A DNA stretch of 64,000 nucleotides, taken from contig NZ_JAHSPF010000006.1 of the NCBI RefSeq assembly GCF_019132875.1, positions 1 to 64,000 on the forward strand, given 5' to 3'. The position numbers and the translations under genes are program-made. Below the pieces are notes generated by a model. That model had not been told where the DNA came from. It was given only the letters and a program-made list of their open reading frames with translations, and made no database searches. This document shows positions 12,864 to 27,109 of this stretch, in pieces (position 1 is the stretch's first letter; each line of letters opens with the position of its first letter). Origin of the DNA: Erwinia phyllosphaerae. Its GTDB lineage: Bacteria > Pseudomonadota > Gammaproteobacteria > Enterobacterales > Enterobacteriaceae.

Positions 12864-13990
12864 AGAGTTTTGTAGCGCAATGGGAAACGCTGGAGTGGGA
12901 CGACATTCGGCTACGGATCAACAGCAAAACCTCTGCTGACGTGGAACGGGCGCTTAATGCCCCTAAGGTTGGCCGCGAAGAGCTGATGGCGCTGCTTTCC
13001 CCGGCCGCGCAGGCATGGCTTGAACCGATGGCGCGCAAAGCGCAGCTGCTGACGCGACAGCGCTTTGGCCACGCCGTTAACCTTTTCGTCCCGCTTTATC
13101 TTTCTAATCTGTGCGCCAATGACTGCACCTACTGCGGCTTTTCTATGAGCAATCGTATTAAGCGTAAGACGCTGGACGCGCAGGAAATTGAGCGTGAGTG
13201 CCGGGCGATACGGGCAATGGGCTTCGATCAGCTGCTGCTGGTCACCGGCGAGCATCAGAGTAAGGTTGGGATGAACTATTTTCGTCAGCACCTTCCCGCG
13301 ATCCGTTCTCACTTTAGCTCGCTAATGATGGAAGTTCAGCCACTGGGTGAAGAAGAGTATGCCGAGCTGAAGACGCTGGGGCTGGACGGCGTGCTGGTCT
13401 ATCAGGAAACCTATCATTCTGCGGTTTACGGCCAGCATCACTTAAAGGGTAACAAGCAGGATTTCTTTTTCCGCCTGGAAACGCCGGACAGGCTGGGGCG
13501 CGCGGGTATCGATAAAATTGGTCTTGGTGCGCTGATTGGCCTCTCGGACAGCTGGCGCACCGACTGCTATATGATGGCAGAACACCTGCTCTGGCTGCAA
13601 AAAACGTACTGGCAAAGCCGCTATTCCGTTGCTTTCCCGCGGCTGCGTCCCTGTGCTGGTGGCATCCAGCCGGCCTCTCTGATGGATGAAGCCCAGCTGG
13701 TGCAGGTTATCTGCGCGTTTCGGCTTTTTGCGCCAGAAGTAGAGCAGTCATTATCAACACGTGAATCACCGCAGTTCCGTGACAAAGTGGTGCCGCTGGC
13801 GATCAATACGGTTAGCGCCTTTTCAAAAACGCAGCCGGGCGGCTATGCTGACGGACAAAGCGAGCTGGAACAGTTTTCTCCGCACGATAACCGTCGTCCA
13901 CAGCAGGTCGCCGAGGCGCTTATCCAGGCCGGCATGCAGCCGGTCTGGAAAGACTGGGACAGCTGGCTGGGCAGAGCACCGGCTACTTAA
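12860..13990 (+). CDS. thiH: Tyrosine lyase, 2-iminoacetate synthase
   Basis: A radical-SAM enzyme that splits tyrosine into p-cresol and dehydroglycine, the glycine-derived part of the thiazole. The cluster-binding CxxxCxxC motif is [11 protein letters not shown] (about residue 85). Downstream, [12 protein letters not shown] and the [13 protein letters not shown] region are typical. The start at 12860 rather than the earlier in-frame ATG gives [15 protein letters not shown] and 376 residues, the family length. It is last in the operon. No terminator is visible after it, and the next gene is convergent with an 8-nt overlap of ends. Confidence 0.97.
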   Translation: MKSFVAQWETLEWDDIRLRINSKTSADVERALNAPKVGREELMALLSPAAQAWLEPMARKAQLLTRQRFGHAVNLFVPLYLSNLCANDCTYCGFSMSNRIKRKTLDAQEIERECRAIRAMGFDQLLLVTGEHQSKVGMNYFRQHLPAIRSHFSSLMMEVQPLGEEEYAELKTLGLDGVLVYQETYHSAVYGQHHLKGNKQDFFFRLETPDRLGRAGIDKIGLGALIGLSDSWRTDCYMMAEHLLWLQKTYWQSRYSVAFPRLRPCAGGIQPASLMDEAQLVQVICAFRLFAPEVEQSLSTRESPQFRDKVVPLAINTVSAFSKTQPGGYADGQSELEQFSPHDNRRPQQVAEALIQAGMQPVWKDWDSWLGRAPAT

Positions 13991-15011
13991 GCGTTACCGG
14001 CGCGCGGCCAGGCATCTCGGCTATCGATGTGTCTGGCTGCTTTTGCGGCACGTCGGCAAACAGGACCTCGCCCAGCAGACTGTCTTTATTGATTACGCCA
14101 TACTTCAGGTTAGTGCTGAGATATTTACGATCGAGCCCGGTCAGCTTGATAATCGGCGGCAATACCTCAGGTAATTTATCGACCATTATCATTCGACTTA
14201 GCTGAACCGCGTCCCAACTGACCAGCCGCTGATAGTAGATAGCGTTCGCCTCGCATTTCCTTAAGTAAAAATTATACTGATTATATTCACGCAGTGCCTG
14301 CTGCTGAGTAATATTCAAAATAAGATATTGTGGATTGGTGATCTTCTGGGCAATCTCTTTGTAATTCGGCAGCTGTTGTAATCGATTGAACATGGCTGCC
14401 GCGCCTTCCTCAATAATAGGTTTAAAATAGCGCAGCCAATTTTCAATAAAATGGTTCTTTTCAGGTACCGCCATAAACCACGTTTCAATAACTGGATAAC
14501 GTTGATCAACGGTTGATACTTCACGATAAAAGGCGATCATGTCATAGCGGTTATCTTCGTTAACCGCTAAAAATGCATCCAGCGGCTGATTGAGTATGAT
14601 GCTGGCGTCCATCCAGACGCCACCGTATTTGTACAGCAGCTCAAGACGAATAACGTCGCTACGGTGTGCCACCAGCAGATCCTGACGTGTAAACGTTAGC
14701 TCCGGCAGATACTGTGACAGGTTGCTGTCGTTCACTACGTTCACCGTCCAGGCTGGATTTTCACGTGCCACCTTATTGACGAAACTCTGAATTTCAACGG
14801 GTACCAGGGTTCCAGCCCAAAACATCCAGACTTTTTTTGGAATAGCATTTAATTGCTTATTATGAATAACGATATTCAGATCGTGTTCAAGAGCTGGATT
14901 ATATTCCGCCATTTTTCTGCGCCTGGCTAACGCTTTTTCAATACGTAAACGCAGCGACACCGCATTTTTTAAAACGGGAAGCGCAAGCGCTTTTAGCTTG
15001 TTTTTATTCAT
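13983..15011 (-). CDS. Glycosyltransferase with DXD-type sugar-binding region
   Basis: A probable cytoplasmic or membrane-peripheral glycosyltransferase for a capsule, LPS or other glycan. The core KVWMFWAGTLVP, followed by SDVIRLELLYKYGGVWMDAS, is the signature of the Och1-like/capsular polysaccharide synthesis family. The start is ATG 15011 behind GAGGTAATT (342 residues), not the longer open frame. No transport or polymerase genes lie beside it, so the glycan is unknown. It is convergent with thiH (ends overlap by 8 nt) and preceded by A/T-rich DNA, which suggests an acquired orphan gene between thiH and rpoC. Confidence 0.8.
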   Translation of the reverse strand: MNKNKLKALALPVLKNAVSLRLRIEKALARRRKMAEYNPALEHDLNIVIHNKQLNAIPKKVWMFWAGTLVPVEIQSFVNKVARENPAWTVNVVNDSNLSQYLPELTFTRQDLLVAHRSDVIRLELLYKYGGVWMDASIILNQPLDAFLAVNEDNRYDMIAFYREVSTVDQRYPVIETWFMAVPEKNHFIENWLRYFKPIIEEGAAAMFNRLQQLPNYKEIAQKITNPQYLILNITQQQALREYNQYNFYLRKCEANAIYYQRLVSWDAVQLSRMIMVDKLPEVLPPIIKLTGLDRKYLSTNLKYGVINKDSLLGEVLFADVPQKQPDTSIAEMPGRAPVTLK

Positions 15012-15434
15012 AATTACCTCAAAAAGCGGCTGGCATAATTGAATAAAAAGCAGCGCGCCATTTACCGCAGAGTGGCAGAAGGTTTTTATAAAATTAGCAG
15101 GGGAGTGAAATAACCACAACAGCCAAAATGCCTGGCAAATAAGTTTAAGATAAAGCTCAAGGAGATATTTAAATTTATAAGGCGTTTTATATCCAGCTTA
15201 CTCCAGTTGGAACTATTATTATTTAATAATATTCGGACCATCTGAAAATCAATGTAGCGATATCGACACTTTTTAATTTATTGAGATAAGCGGCAAGACT
15301 ATAAAAAATCTTCGGCACGGCTTCCACAAACGATCTCTTTTTCTGACCGGATCTGTTAACAGGCGTAGAGTTGGTGCTGGCGTTATCAGCTAGCGCCCAG
15401 GCCCGGAACCGCCTTCCCTTTTCCCGGGCCTGCC
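15012..15434. other. A/T-rich intergenic region
   Basis: No convincing gene lies in these 420 bases. The part nearest 15200 is clearly A/T-rich and probably holds the glycosyltransferase promoter. Arms AGGCCCGG (15399-15406) and CCGGGCCT (15424-15431) form an 8-bp hairpin just after the MocR gene. It has no U-run. Confidence 0.5.
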
Positions 15435-16874
15435 TCACCTTACCGCTTGCTCAGAAAGGCTTGCTTCCATCGCCTCCTCTATCATCTTGCCCAGCAGCTT
15501 CAGCGCTTCTTCTGTTTGTTCTGTAAAGGGTAACCCGTAGTTCAGCCGTAAGCAGTTGTCATACTTGCCGGAAGCGGAAAACATTGAGCCTACGGCAATC
15601 TGAATTCGATGCTTACGCATTTGCTTATCCAGCCATGTCGTGTCCACGGTTTCCGGTAGCTCTATCCACAGCAGGTAACCCCCCTGTGGACGAGTCACAC
15701 AGACGCCACAAGGGAAATGCTGTAATACACAGGCGGTAAAAACGTCCAGGCTGCGCTGGTAACACTGCCTCATTCGCCGAAGATGCGCGTGGTAAAATCC
15801 CTGACGGACAAACTCCGCTACGGCAAGTTGCGTGTGCTGGACGGTGGCCCCCGTGACGATGTATTTCATGTGCAGTACGCGGTCCAGATAACGCCCGGGA
15901 CTAACCCAGCCTACGCGAAGGCCCGGGGCCAGCGTTTTGGAAAAAGAGCTGCACAGCAGGACGCGACCTTCCTGATCGAATGATTTTATGGTGCAGGGCC
16001 GTGGATATTGCCACGCCAGCTCGCCATAAACATCGTCTTCAATAATGGCGATATTAAAGCGTTGCGCCAGCGACAGTAGTGCGCGCTTGCGCGCTTGCGG
16101 CATAATAAACCCCAGTGGATTATTACAGTTGGGCACCACAATAGCCGCCTTAATCGGCCACTGCTCCAGCGCCAGCTCCAGCGCTTCAAGGCTGATACCC
16201 GTTTGTGAGTCTGTCGGAATTTCAATAACCTTAACGCCAAAGCCGCGAAGGGTCTGCATGATGCCGTGATAGGCAGGCGACTCGACCGCTACGATATCGC
16301 CAGGCTGGCAAACCGCACGTACAGAGACCGAGAGCGCTTCCTGGCAGCCGTTAGTGATAACAATTTCTTCCGGCATCAGCTGGCAGCCGCTGTCGATAGC
16401 CAGACGCGCTATCTGTTCCCTCAGCTCATACACGCCATAAATGTCGTCGTAATCCAGCATTGCTGCATCCTGCTGCTGCCCGATGCGGGTGATAATTTTC
16501 CATAGCGGCTTGAGGGTAGGCTGCGTCAAATCAGGTCTGCCGTAGCCAAGCCGAAAAAGACCTTTCTCCTGTCGCGTGCTCAGCATCGCCAGGACTTCGT
16601 CCCACTGGGTGACATCCACCGGCTGTTGAACCGGGCGCGTTAAAGCAGGTAAAGGATGCCCCAGCTTATGCGGCGTCACAAAATAGCCAGAACGAGGCTG
16701 GGGCGTAATCAGCCGCTGCTCTTCCAGCAGATAATAAGCCTGCTGTACCGTACTGATACTGACGCCATGCTCTTTGCTTAGCGCTCTGACTGATGGCAGC
16801 CGTTCGCCACAGAGATAAAGCCCCTGGTTGATTCTCTCCGCCAATAACTTAGCCAGATGCTCGTAACGTGTCAT
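15435..16874 (-). CDS. MocR-family regulator (GntR HTH plus aminotransferase domain)
   Basis: A PLP-dependent transcription regulator of 479 residues. The N-terminus (about 1-70) is a GntR winged helix: GERLPSVRALSKEHGVSIST, then QQAYYLLEEQRLI. The rest is a fold-type I aminotransferase domain with VPNCNNPLG, the EDDVYGELAW aspartate motif and the PLP lysine in SSFSKTLAPGLRVGW. Such proteins usually sense PLP or an amine. It is divergent from a DUF1127 gene; the same pairing occurs as yjiR-yjiS in E. coli, so it may be a YjiR-type protein. The target is not shown by the sequence. Confidence 0.88.
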   Translation of the reverse strand: MTRYEHLAKLLAERINQGLYLCGERLPSVRALSKEHGVSISTVQQAYYLLEEQRLITPQPRSGYFVTPHKLGHPLPALTRPVQQPVDVTQWDEVLAMLSTRQEKGLFRLGYGRPDLTQPTLKPLWKIITRIGQQQDAAMLDYDDIYGVYELREQIARLAIDSGCQLMPEEIVITNGCQEALSVSVRAVCQPGDIVAVESPAYHGIMQTLRGFGVKVIEIPTDSQTGISLEALELALEQWPIKAAIVVPNCNNPLGFIMPQARKRALLSLAQRFNIAIIEDDVYGELAWQYPRPCTIKSFDQEGRVLLCSSFSKTLAPGLRVGWVSPGRYLDRVLHMKYIVTGATVQHTQLAVAEFVRQGFYHAHLRRMRQCYQRSLDVFTACVLQHFPCGVCVTRPQGGYLLWIELPETVDTTWLDKQMRKHRIQIAVGSMFSASGKYDNCLRLNYGLPFTEQTEEALKLLGKMIEEAMEASLSEQAVR

Positions 16875-17041
16875 CGCTTCCTGTCTCTTTCAGGTAGAAA
16901 ACCAGTACAGATCCTAAGGTAGATCGCCATTCAGAACTACTATCGCGCAGACTGTATGTTAAATAAAAGTGATTATTGCATCTGTCTCACTGATTTCTTT
17001 CCGCGCAGAATAAACCTACGGCGGAACAGTGGGAGGCAGGC

Positions 17042-17233
17042 ATGGAATTCAATGAAAACAAGGGCGGAAAACCTTTTAGCGCATCACCTTTTGTATTGAT
17101 GTTCAGGTTACCGCGGCGATTGTGGCTGGCCTGGCGGCACCGGGTGCAGAGCCAAAAAGTATTAGCACGACTGAGCGATGCACAGCTAAAAGATATTGGG
17201 CTGACCAGCGAAGACGTAAAGAGATTCAGATAA
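17042..17233 (+). CDS. DUF1127 small protein (YjiS-like)
   Basis: A 63-residue basic protein with the DUF1127 motif at its C-terminus: RLPRRLWLAWRHRVQSQ, then LARLSDAQLKDIGLTSEDV. Members are small, arginine-rich and often stress-induced; in some bacteria they bind RNA or affect phosphate and carbon metabolism, but the role here is unknown. ATG 17042 follows a good GGGAGG ribosome-binding site. It is divergent from the MocR gene, a likely regulator, and ends at a strong bidirectional terminator. Confidence 0.85.
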   Translation: MEFNENKGGKPFSASPFVLMFRLPRRLWLAWRHRVQSQKVLARLSDAQLKDIGLTSEDVKRFR

Positions 17234-17271
17234 TCAGGACCAGTAATACCCGGATAATGCAGGGCAGACAG

Positions 17272-17307
17272 AAATAAAAAACCCCGTCAGAACGGGGTTT
17301 TTTATTT
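17272..17307. terminator. Perfect bidirectional intrinsic terminator
   Basis: The 16-nt arms (AAATAAAAAACCCCGT and its exact complement) flank a 4-nt loop and give a U-run on both strands. It ends the DUF1127 message on the plus strand and would end a leftward transcript, the candidate small RNA, on the minus strand. Confidence 0.93.
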
Positions 17308-17370
17308 CAAAACAGAATTGCCGTCCCGTTTTGAACTGTACAACTTAAAGTGCAAAAGCAAGCCAGTCGA
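17272..17370 (-). ncRNA. Candidate antitoxin small RNA
   Basis: A predicted transcript of about 100 nt on the minus strand. A candidate promoter has -35 TGGTCT (17399-17404), a 17-bp spacer and -10 TATATT (17376-17381), placing the start near 17370. The 5' end would read GACTGGCTTGC, complementary to the mRNA leader at 17626-17636. An internal hairpin pairs TTCAAAAC (17306-17313) with GTTTTGAA (17328-17335), and the terminator follows. A free 5' seed, one hairpin and a terminator resemble IstR and Orz antitoxins. The -35 match is weak and no expression evidence exists. Confidence 0.5.
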
Positions 17371-17450
17371 TGGTTAATATATAGACAGCAAGAGTAAAAG
17401 ACCAGCTATTTTTTGTGGTGAAGTCTTTAGAGGTTATTAACGCTACTAAG

Positions 17451-17477
17451 ATCACGAAATTGCCGTGATATTATAAT
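17451..17477 (+). promoter_or_regulatory. Palindrome beside a -10 box, candidate small-ORF promoter
   Basis: ATCACG (17451-17456) and CGTGAT (17464-17469) form an inverted repeat with a 7-nt spacer. It sits just upstream of a perfect TATAAT (17472-17477). The -35 position (AGATCA) is poor. A protein bound to the palindrome would cover the spacer and control a leader beginning near 17484. It is not a LexA box (CTGT-N8-ACAG). Confidence 0.5.
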
Positions 17478-17684
17478 AAATACAATAATTTAATGCGTAA
17501 AATATCGCATATTGTTGATGAAGATATGCCGCTCGGTCTTACAGTTGTTATTGTGGCGGCGGGACCATCTCACCTGTTGCCGCAGGCCACCGGAGTAAGG
17601 AGAAGGGTTCTGCTATACCGTGAACGCAAGCCAGTCAATGTGCTTGTTTCGTTTGTAGCGTTCCGGTGGGCCATAAACGATAGC

Positions 17685-17703
17685 GGTTCCTGAGAAAGGA
17701 ATC
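17685..17703 (+). promoter_or_regulatory. Hairpin hiding the ribosome-binding site of the 41-aa ORF
   Basis: GGTTCCT (17685-17691) pairs with AGGAATC (17697-17703) around a GAGAA loop, with one G-U pair. The strand that is hidden contains the AAGGA ribosome-binding site of ATG 17708. Translation would need the stem to open. Confidence 0.65.
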
Positions 17704-17707
17704 TCCC

Positions 17708-17833
17708 ATGCAAAGACGCTATTTTTTTCTGTTGGTTGCGTTATTCATGGTACTGATGCTGAGCGGGAAAGGAAGCTGGCAGGTACACGTGTCAGATATC
17801 CATATCTTGTTCAACGTGCATCAGAACAGGTAA
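17708..17833 (+). CDS. 41-residue hydrophobic peptide, candidate type I toxin
   Basis: A small ORF with a basic start (MQRRYFF), a single membrane-spanning stretch (about residues 6-18, FFLLVALFMVLML) and a polar C-terminal tail with several histidines. It has AAGGA 8 nt before the ATG, inside a hairpin, and an intrinsic terminator right after it. The long leader (about 220 nt) and a divergent candidate antisense RNA make a membrane toxin likely by analogy with TisB, ShoB and ZorO. I do not recognise the peptide and it lacks the Hok cysteine pattern. It could instead be a small stress membrane protein. Confidence 0.6.
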   Translation: MQRRYFFLLVALFMVLMLSGKGSWQVHVSDIHILFNVHQNR

Positions 17834-17839
17834 GGCCGT

Positions 17840-17866
17840 AAGCCGCTCTTCGGAGCGGCTTTTTTA
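17840..17866 (+). terminator. Terminator of the 41-aa ORF
   Basis: AAGCCGCTC and GAGCGGCTT pair around a UUCG tetraloop, followed by T6. A very strong intrinsic terminator 7 nt after the small ORF stop. Confidence 0.95.
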
Positions 17867-17929
17867 ATATCTGCGGCCAGCAATAAACGTAGCGTATTTT
17901 TTGCTCTGTATCCTTAAATTATGGGTATA

Positions 17930-17957
17930 AAAAAACCCCACCGAGGTGGGGTTTTTA
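17930..17957 (-). terminator. rpoBC operon terminator
   Basis: ACCCCACC and GGTGGGGT pair with a CGAG-type loop, flanked by A and T runs. It lies about 20 nt after the rpoC stop and would also work on the plus strand. Confidence 0.93.
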
Positions 17958-17976
17958 CGGTCAGCAAAAACGGCGA

Positions 17977-20900
17977 TTAATCGTCGTTTCCACCCAGACC
18001 CGCGTTCAGCAGTTCCGCCAGGCTGGCAGAAGCTTCGTCTGCGGTCACCTGAGGCACAACCGGCGCTTCGCCTGCCGCTTTACGACGCATACGATCCTGG
18101 TGATAGGCGTAACCGGTACCGGCTGGGATCAGACGGCCAACGATAACGTTCTCTTTCAGGCCGCGCAGTTCGTCGCGTTTGCCCGCAACAGCTGCTTCGG
18201 TCAGTACGCGCGTCGTTTCCTGGAAGGATGCAGCCGAGATAAAGGACTCGGTTGCCAGCGACGCTTTGGTGATACCCAGCAGATCGCGCATATAGGTTGC
18301 CGCGATTTTGCCGTTGGCTTCCAGTTCACGGTTAGAAATCTTAACGCGTGAAACTTCAACCTGCTCGCCGTCCAGGAAGTCGGAGCTGCCTGCGCTTTCG
18401 ATGGTTGCTTTACGCAGCATCTGACGAACGATGACTTCGATGTGCTTATCGTTAATCTTAACGCCCTGCAGGCGGTAAACTTCCTGCACTTCGTTAGTGA
18501 TATAACGGGTCACCGCATGCACGCCACGCAGACGCAGAATGTCATGTGGAGACTCTGGGCCATCGGAAACCACGTCACCACGCTCCACGCGCTCACCTTC
18601 GAACACGTTCAGCTGACGCCATTTCGGAATCATCTCTTCGTACGGATCGCTACCGTCAACCGGCGTAATGACCAGACGACGTTTGCCTTTGGTCTCTTTA
18701 CCGAAGGAGATAATACCGCTGATCTCCGCCAGGATCGCTGGCTCTTTCGGACGACGCGCTTCGAACAGGTCAGCAACGCGTGGCAGACCACCGGTGATGT
18801 CCTTGGTACCGCCAGATTCCTGCGGAACACGAGCCAGGGTATCACCCGAGCTGATCTTCACGCCATCTTCCAGCTGCACAATCGCTTTACCCGGCAGGAA
18901 GTACTGAGCAGGCATATCGGAGCCTGGGATCATTACATCGTTACCGTTAGCATCAACGATTTTCAGCGCAGGACGCAGATCTTTACCGCCGGAAGTACGT
19001 TCTGCACTGTCCAGGATCACCAGAGAAGAAAGACCGGTCAGGTCATCCGTCTGGCGGGTAATGGTCTGGCCGTCAATCATGTCGGTGAAGCGAATGAAAC
19101 CGCTCACTTCGGTGATTACCGGCATGGTGTGCGGATCCCAGTTTGCTACGGTTTCGCCCGCTGCAACCTGCTCGCCGTCGCCTTTCGCCATGGTAGAACC
19201 GTAAGGAACCTTATAGCTCTCTTTGGTACGACCGAATTCATCGATCATTTTCAGCTCGGTGTTACGCGAGGTGACAACCAGTTTGCCAGCGGAGTTGGTA
19301 ACCGACTTGGCGTTAGAGAGTTTAATGGTACCTTTGTTCTTCACCTGAATGCTGGATTCGGCTGCCGCACGCGATGCCGCACCACCGATGTGGAACGTAC
19401 GCATGGTCAGCTGAGTACCCGGCTCACCGATGGACTGTGCTGCGATAACGCCGATGGCCTCACCTTTGTTGATGATGTGACCACGCGCCAGATCGCGTCC
19501 ATAACAGTGGGCGCACACGCCGAAGTCAGTTTCACAACTAACAACGGAGCGGACTTTCAGGCTGTCGACAGAGTGCTCTTCCAACAGGTCACACTGCTGT
19601 TCGTGCAGCAGGGTGTTGCGTGGCAGCAGGATGTCGGCCGTACCCGGCTTCAGCACGTCTTCTGCGGTTACACGACCCAGTACGCGTTCGCGCAGCGGCT
19701 CTTTCACGTCGCCACCTTCGATAACCGGAGTCATCATGATGCCTTCGTGCGTACCACAGTCGTCCTCGGTCACCACCAGATCCTGCGCAACGTCTACCAG
19801 ACGACGAGTCAGGTAACCGGAGTTCGCGGTTTTCAGTGCGGTATCCGCAAGACCTTTACGAGCACCGTGGGTCGAGATGAAGTACTGCAGTACGTTCAGA
19901 CCTTCACGGAAGTTCGCGGTAATTGGCGTTTCGATGATGGAGCCGTCTGGCTTCGCCATCAGACCACGCATACCGGCCAGCTGACGGATCTGCGCAGCAG
20001 AACCACGAGCACCGGAGTCGGCCATCATAAAGATGCTGTTGAAGGAAACCTGACGCTCTTCTTCGCCGTCGCGGTTGATCACGACTTCGGTAGAGAGGTT
20101 TTCCATCATCGCTTTCGCAACGCGTTCGTTGGCCGCAGCCCAGATATCGATCACTTTGTTATAGCGTTCGCCAGCGGTTACCAGACCAGACTGGAACTGC
20201 TCCTGGATTTCGGCAACTTCGGTTTCCGCTTCGCTGATGATCTCGACTTTCTTCTCCGGGATCACCATGTCGTCGATACCCACAGACGCGCCGGAGCGTG
20301 CTGCATAGGCAAAGCCGGTGTACATGGTCTGGTCAGCAAAGATAACCGTCGGCTTCAGGCCCAGGATGCGGTAACAGGTGTTCAGCATCTTAGAGATCGC
20401 TTTCTTACCCAGCGCCTGGTTGACGATAGAGTAAGGCAGACCTTTCGGCACGATCATCCACAGGATCGCACGGCCTACGGTCGTATCGATCAGGCTGGTT
20501 TTCGACGTCCACTCGCCCTGCTCGCTTTTCTCGTGTTCGGTGATACGCACCTTAACGCGAGCGTGCAGAGAGGCCAGGCCAGCACGGTAAATGCGCTCGG
20601 CTTCTTTTGGACCAGTCAGCACCATGCCTTCGCCTTTGGCGTTAACACAGTCGCGGGTCATGTAGTACAGACCCAGTACAACGTCCTGAGAAGGAACGAT
20701 GATTGGCTCACCGTTCGCTGGCGACAGGATGTTGTTGGTAGACATCATCAGCGCACGCGCTTCCAGCTGGGCTTCCAGCGTCAGCGGTACGTGAACAGCC
20801 ATCTGGTCACCATCGAAGTCGGCGTTATAGGCCGCACAAACCAGCGGGTGCAGCTGGATAGCTTTACCTTCGATCAGGACTGGCTCAAATGCCTGGATAC

Positions 20901-22197
20901 CCAAACGGTGCAGCGTTGGTGCACGGTTCAGCAGTACCGGGTGTTCGCGGATCACTTCATCCAGGATATCCCAGACGACAGCTTCTTCACGCTCAACCAT
21001 TTTCTTGGCGGCTTTGATGGTGGTAGCAAGACCACGCAGCTCCAGCTTGCCGTAGATGAACGGTTTGAACAGCTCCAGTGCCATTTTCTTCGGCAGACCA
21101 CACTGGTGCAGACGCAGGTATGGACCAACGGTGATAACGGAACGGCCAGAGTAGTCAACACGTTTACCCAGCAGGTTCTGACGGAAACGACCCTGCTTAC
21201 CTTTGATCATATCGGCCAAAGATTTCAGCGGACGCTTGTTAGAACCGGTAATCGCACGACCACGACGGCCGTTATCCAGCAGCGCATCAACCGCTTCCTG
21301 CAGCATACGTTTTTCGTTACGTACGATGATGTCAGGTGCAGCCAGATCCAGCAGGCGCTTCAGACGGTTGTTACGGTTGATCACGCGACGGTACAGATCG
21401 TTCAGATCGCTTGTCGCGAAACGACCGCCGTCCAGCGGCACCAGCGGACGCAGATCCGGTGGCAACACAGGCAGCACGGTCAGGATCATCCACTCTGGCT
21501 TGTTGCCAGACTGTACGAACGCTTCCAGCAGCTTGATGCGCTTGGTCAGCTTTTTACGCTTGGTTTCAGAGTTGGTTTCGTTCAGCTCTTCACGCAGCTG
21601 CTCGCACTCCTGCTCCAGATCCATGTTTTTCAACAGGGCCTGAACCGCTTCCGCACCCATCTTGGCGTCAAATTCGTCACCGAACTCTTCCAGCGCGTCC
21701 AGATACTGCTCTTCAGTCAGGATCTGACGGCGCTCAAGGTTGGTCATGCCGCCTTCAACAACCACATAAGATTCGAAGTACAGCACGCGTTCGATGTCGC
21801 GCAGTGGCATATCCAGCAGCAAACCGATGCGTGATGGCAGCGATTTCAGGAACCAGATGTGCGCAGTAGGCGAAGCCAGCTCGATGTGGCCCATACGCTC
21901 ACGACGAACCTTGGTCTGTGTAACTTCAACGCCACACTTCTCACAGATCACGCCGCGATGTTTTAAACGCTTGTACTTACCGCACAGGCATTCGTAATCT
22001 TTTACCGGCCCGAAAATACGCGCACAGAAAAGCCCGTCACGTTCTGGTTTGAACGTACGGTAGTTAATGGTTTCTGGCTTTTTAACTTCACCAAAAGACC
22101 AGGAACGGATCATGTCTGGCGAGGCCAGAGCAATTTTGATCGCATCAAACTCTTCGGTCTTAGTTTGCGCTTTCAGAAACTTAAGTAAGTCTTTCAC
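17977..22197 (-). CDS. rpoC: RNA polymerase beta' subunit
   Basis: The catalytic large subunit of RNA polymerase (1406 residues; 1407 in E. coli). The zinc ribbon near residue 70 is CLCGKYKRL and CEKCGVEV. The active-site magnesium is held by the three aspartates of [11 protein letters not shown] (about residue 458). The second zinc site appears as [15 protein letters not shown] in the C-terminal half. The bridge-helix and trigger-loop region ([19 protein letters not shown]) is intact. It follows rpoB by 136 nt on the same message and ends at a strong terminator. Confidence 0.99.
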   Translation of the reverse strand: MKDLLKFLKAQTKTEEFDAIKIALASPDMIRSWSFGEVKKPETINYRTFKPERDGLFCARIFGPVKDYECLCGKYKRLKHRGVICEKCGVEVTQTKVRRERMGHIELASPTAHIWFLKSLPSRIGLLLDMPLRDIERVLYFESYVVVEGGMTNLERRQILTEEQYLDALEEFGDEFDAKMGAEAVQALLKNMDLEQECEQLREELNETNSETKRKKLTKRIKLLEAFVQSGNKPEWMILTVLPVLPPDLRPLVPLDGGRFATSDLNDLYRRVINRNNRLKRLLDLAAPDIIVRNEKRMLQEAVDALLDNGRRGRAITGSNKRPLKSLADMIKGKQGRFRQNLLGKRVDYSGRSVITVGPYLRLHQCGLPKKMALELFKPFIYGKLELRGLATTIKAAKKMVEREEAVVWDILDEVIREHPVLLNRAPTLHRLGIQAFEPVLIEGKAIQLHPLVCAAYNADFDGDQMAVHVPLTLEAQLEARALMMSTNNILSPANGEPIIVPSQDVVLGLYYMTRDCVNAKGEGMVLTGPKEAERIYRAGLASLHARVKVRITEHEKSEQGEWTSKTSLIDTTVGRAILWMIVPKGLPYSIVNQALGKKAISKMLNTCYRILGLKPTVIFADQTMYTGFAYAARSGASVGIDDMVIPEKKVEIISEAETEVAEIQEQFQSGLVTAGERYNKVIDIWAAANERVAKAMMENLSTEVVINRDGEEERQVSFNSIFMMADSGARGSAAQIRQLAGMRGLMAKPDGSIIETPITANFREGLNVLQYFISTHGARKGLADTALKTANSGYLTRRLVDVAQDLVVTEDDCGTHEGIMMTPVIEGGDVKEPLRERVLGRVTAEDVLKPGTADILLPRNTLLHEQQCDLLEEHSVDSLKVRSVVSCETDFGVCAHCYGRDLARGHIINKGEAIGVIAAQSIGEPGTQLTMRTFHIGGAASRAAAESSIQVKNKGTIKLSNAKSVTNSAGKLVVTSRNTELKMIDEFGRTKESYKVPYGSTMAKGDGEQVAAGETVANWDPHTMPVITEVSGFIRFTDMIDGQTITRQTDDLTGLSSLVILDSAERTSGGKDLRPALKIVDANGNDVMIPGSDMPAQYFLPGKAIVQLEDGVKISSGDTLARVPQESGGTKDITGGLPRVADLFEARRPKEPAILAEISGIISFGKETKGKRRLVITPVDGSDPYEEMIPKWRQLNVFEGERVERGDVVSDGPESPHDILRLRGVHAVTRYITNEVQEVYRLQGVKINDKHIEVIVRQMLRKATIESAGSSDFLDGEQVEVSRVKISNRELEANGKIAATYMRDLLGITKASLATESFISAASFQETTRVLTEAAVAGKRDELRGLKENVIVGRLIPAGTGYAYHQDRMRRKAAGEAPVVPQVTADEASASLAELLNAGLGGNDD

Positions 22198-22333
22198 GGA
22201 TTAGCTCCCGTCGGAGTGAGACTTCTCAAGATGGCCCGGCAAGCCGGGCCATCCTGTAACCAGTACGAACTCGAGATATTCCCGACTATCTTTCAGGCCG
22301 CGGCGGTATCGACCGCAGCCCGAAATCAGGGAG

Positions 22334-26362
<4,029 letters not shown>

Positions 26363-26612
26363 AGGGTTCCTCAGCTCGCTGAAAAGTAGAACCTCTCTGT
26401 CCGTCCAGGGGGGACAGTTCATGCAACACTATTTTGTTGGCCCGGAATGACTATCTTCCGTAATACCTCTTTCTATCACTCTTAAATCATTTCATCGCCG
26501 TTGCCCGGCAGGGAACCGTGCAGGAAGGCAGTATATTAAGGCGTCGATAGAGAAAGATATTAAGCAAATCAACAGCTAAACAGTGTGAAAGGCCGTTGAC
26601 GCTGTAGAGCGC

Positions 26613-26666
26613 AAAAAGGCTGGTGACCGAAAAGTCACCAGCCATCAGCCTGATTAACTCAGGCTG
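26613..26666 (-). terminator. rplL-rpoB attenuator
   Basis: On the minus strand GGCTGGTGAC and GTCACCAGCC (26618-26643) form a 10-bp hairpin followed by a T5 run. A second hairpin, CAGCCTGA/TCAGGCTG (26646-26666), precedes it right after the rplL stop. In E. coli a partial terminator at this place lowers rpoBC transcription relative to the ribosomal proteins. Confidence 0.88.
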
Positions 26667-26683
26667 CAACCTGAAAGGTTGGC

Positions 26684-27067
<384 letters not shown>

Positions 27068-27109
27068 TCAGAAATAGTTTATACGTTAAAGTGCAACAGG
27101 CAAAAAAGC

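Noticed and set aside
15223..15438. A 71-codon frame downstream of the MocR gene
   Set aside because: It has no ribosome-binding site and low-complexity sequence; it lies in an A/T-rich spacer.
17708..17833. The 41-aa peptide as a Hok/Gef family member
   Set aside because: It lacks the conserved cysteines and the C-terminal charged tail of Hok, and the upstream layout fits antisense pairing of the leader instead.
18442..21834. A 1130-codon open frame on the plus strand
   Set aside because: It lies fully antisense to rpoC, whose protein is certain. Long antisense frames are common opposite highly biased G/C-ending codons. There is no ribosome-binding site or recognisable protein.
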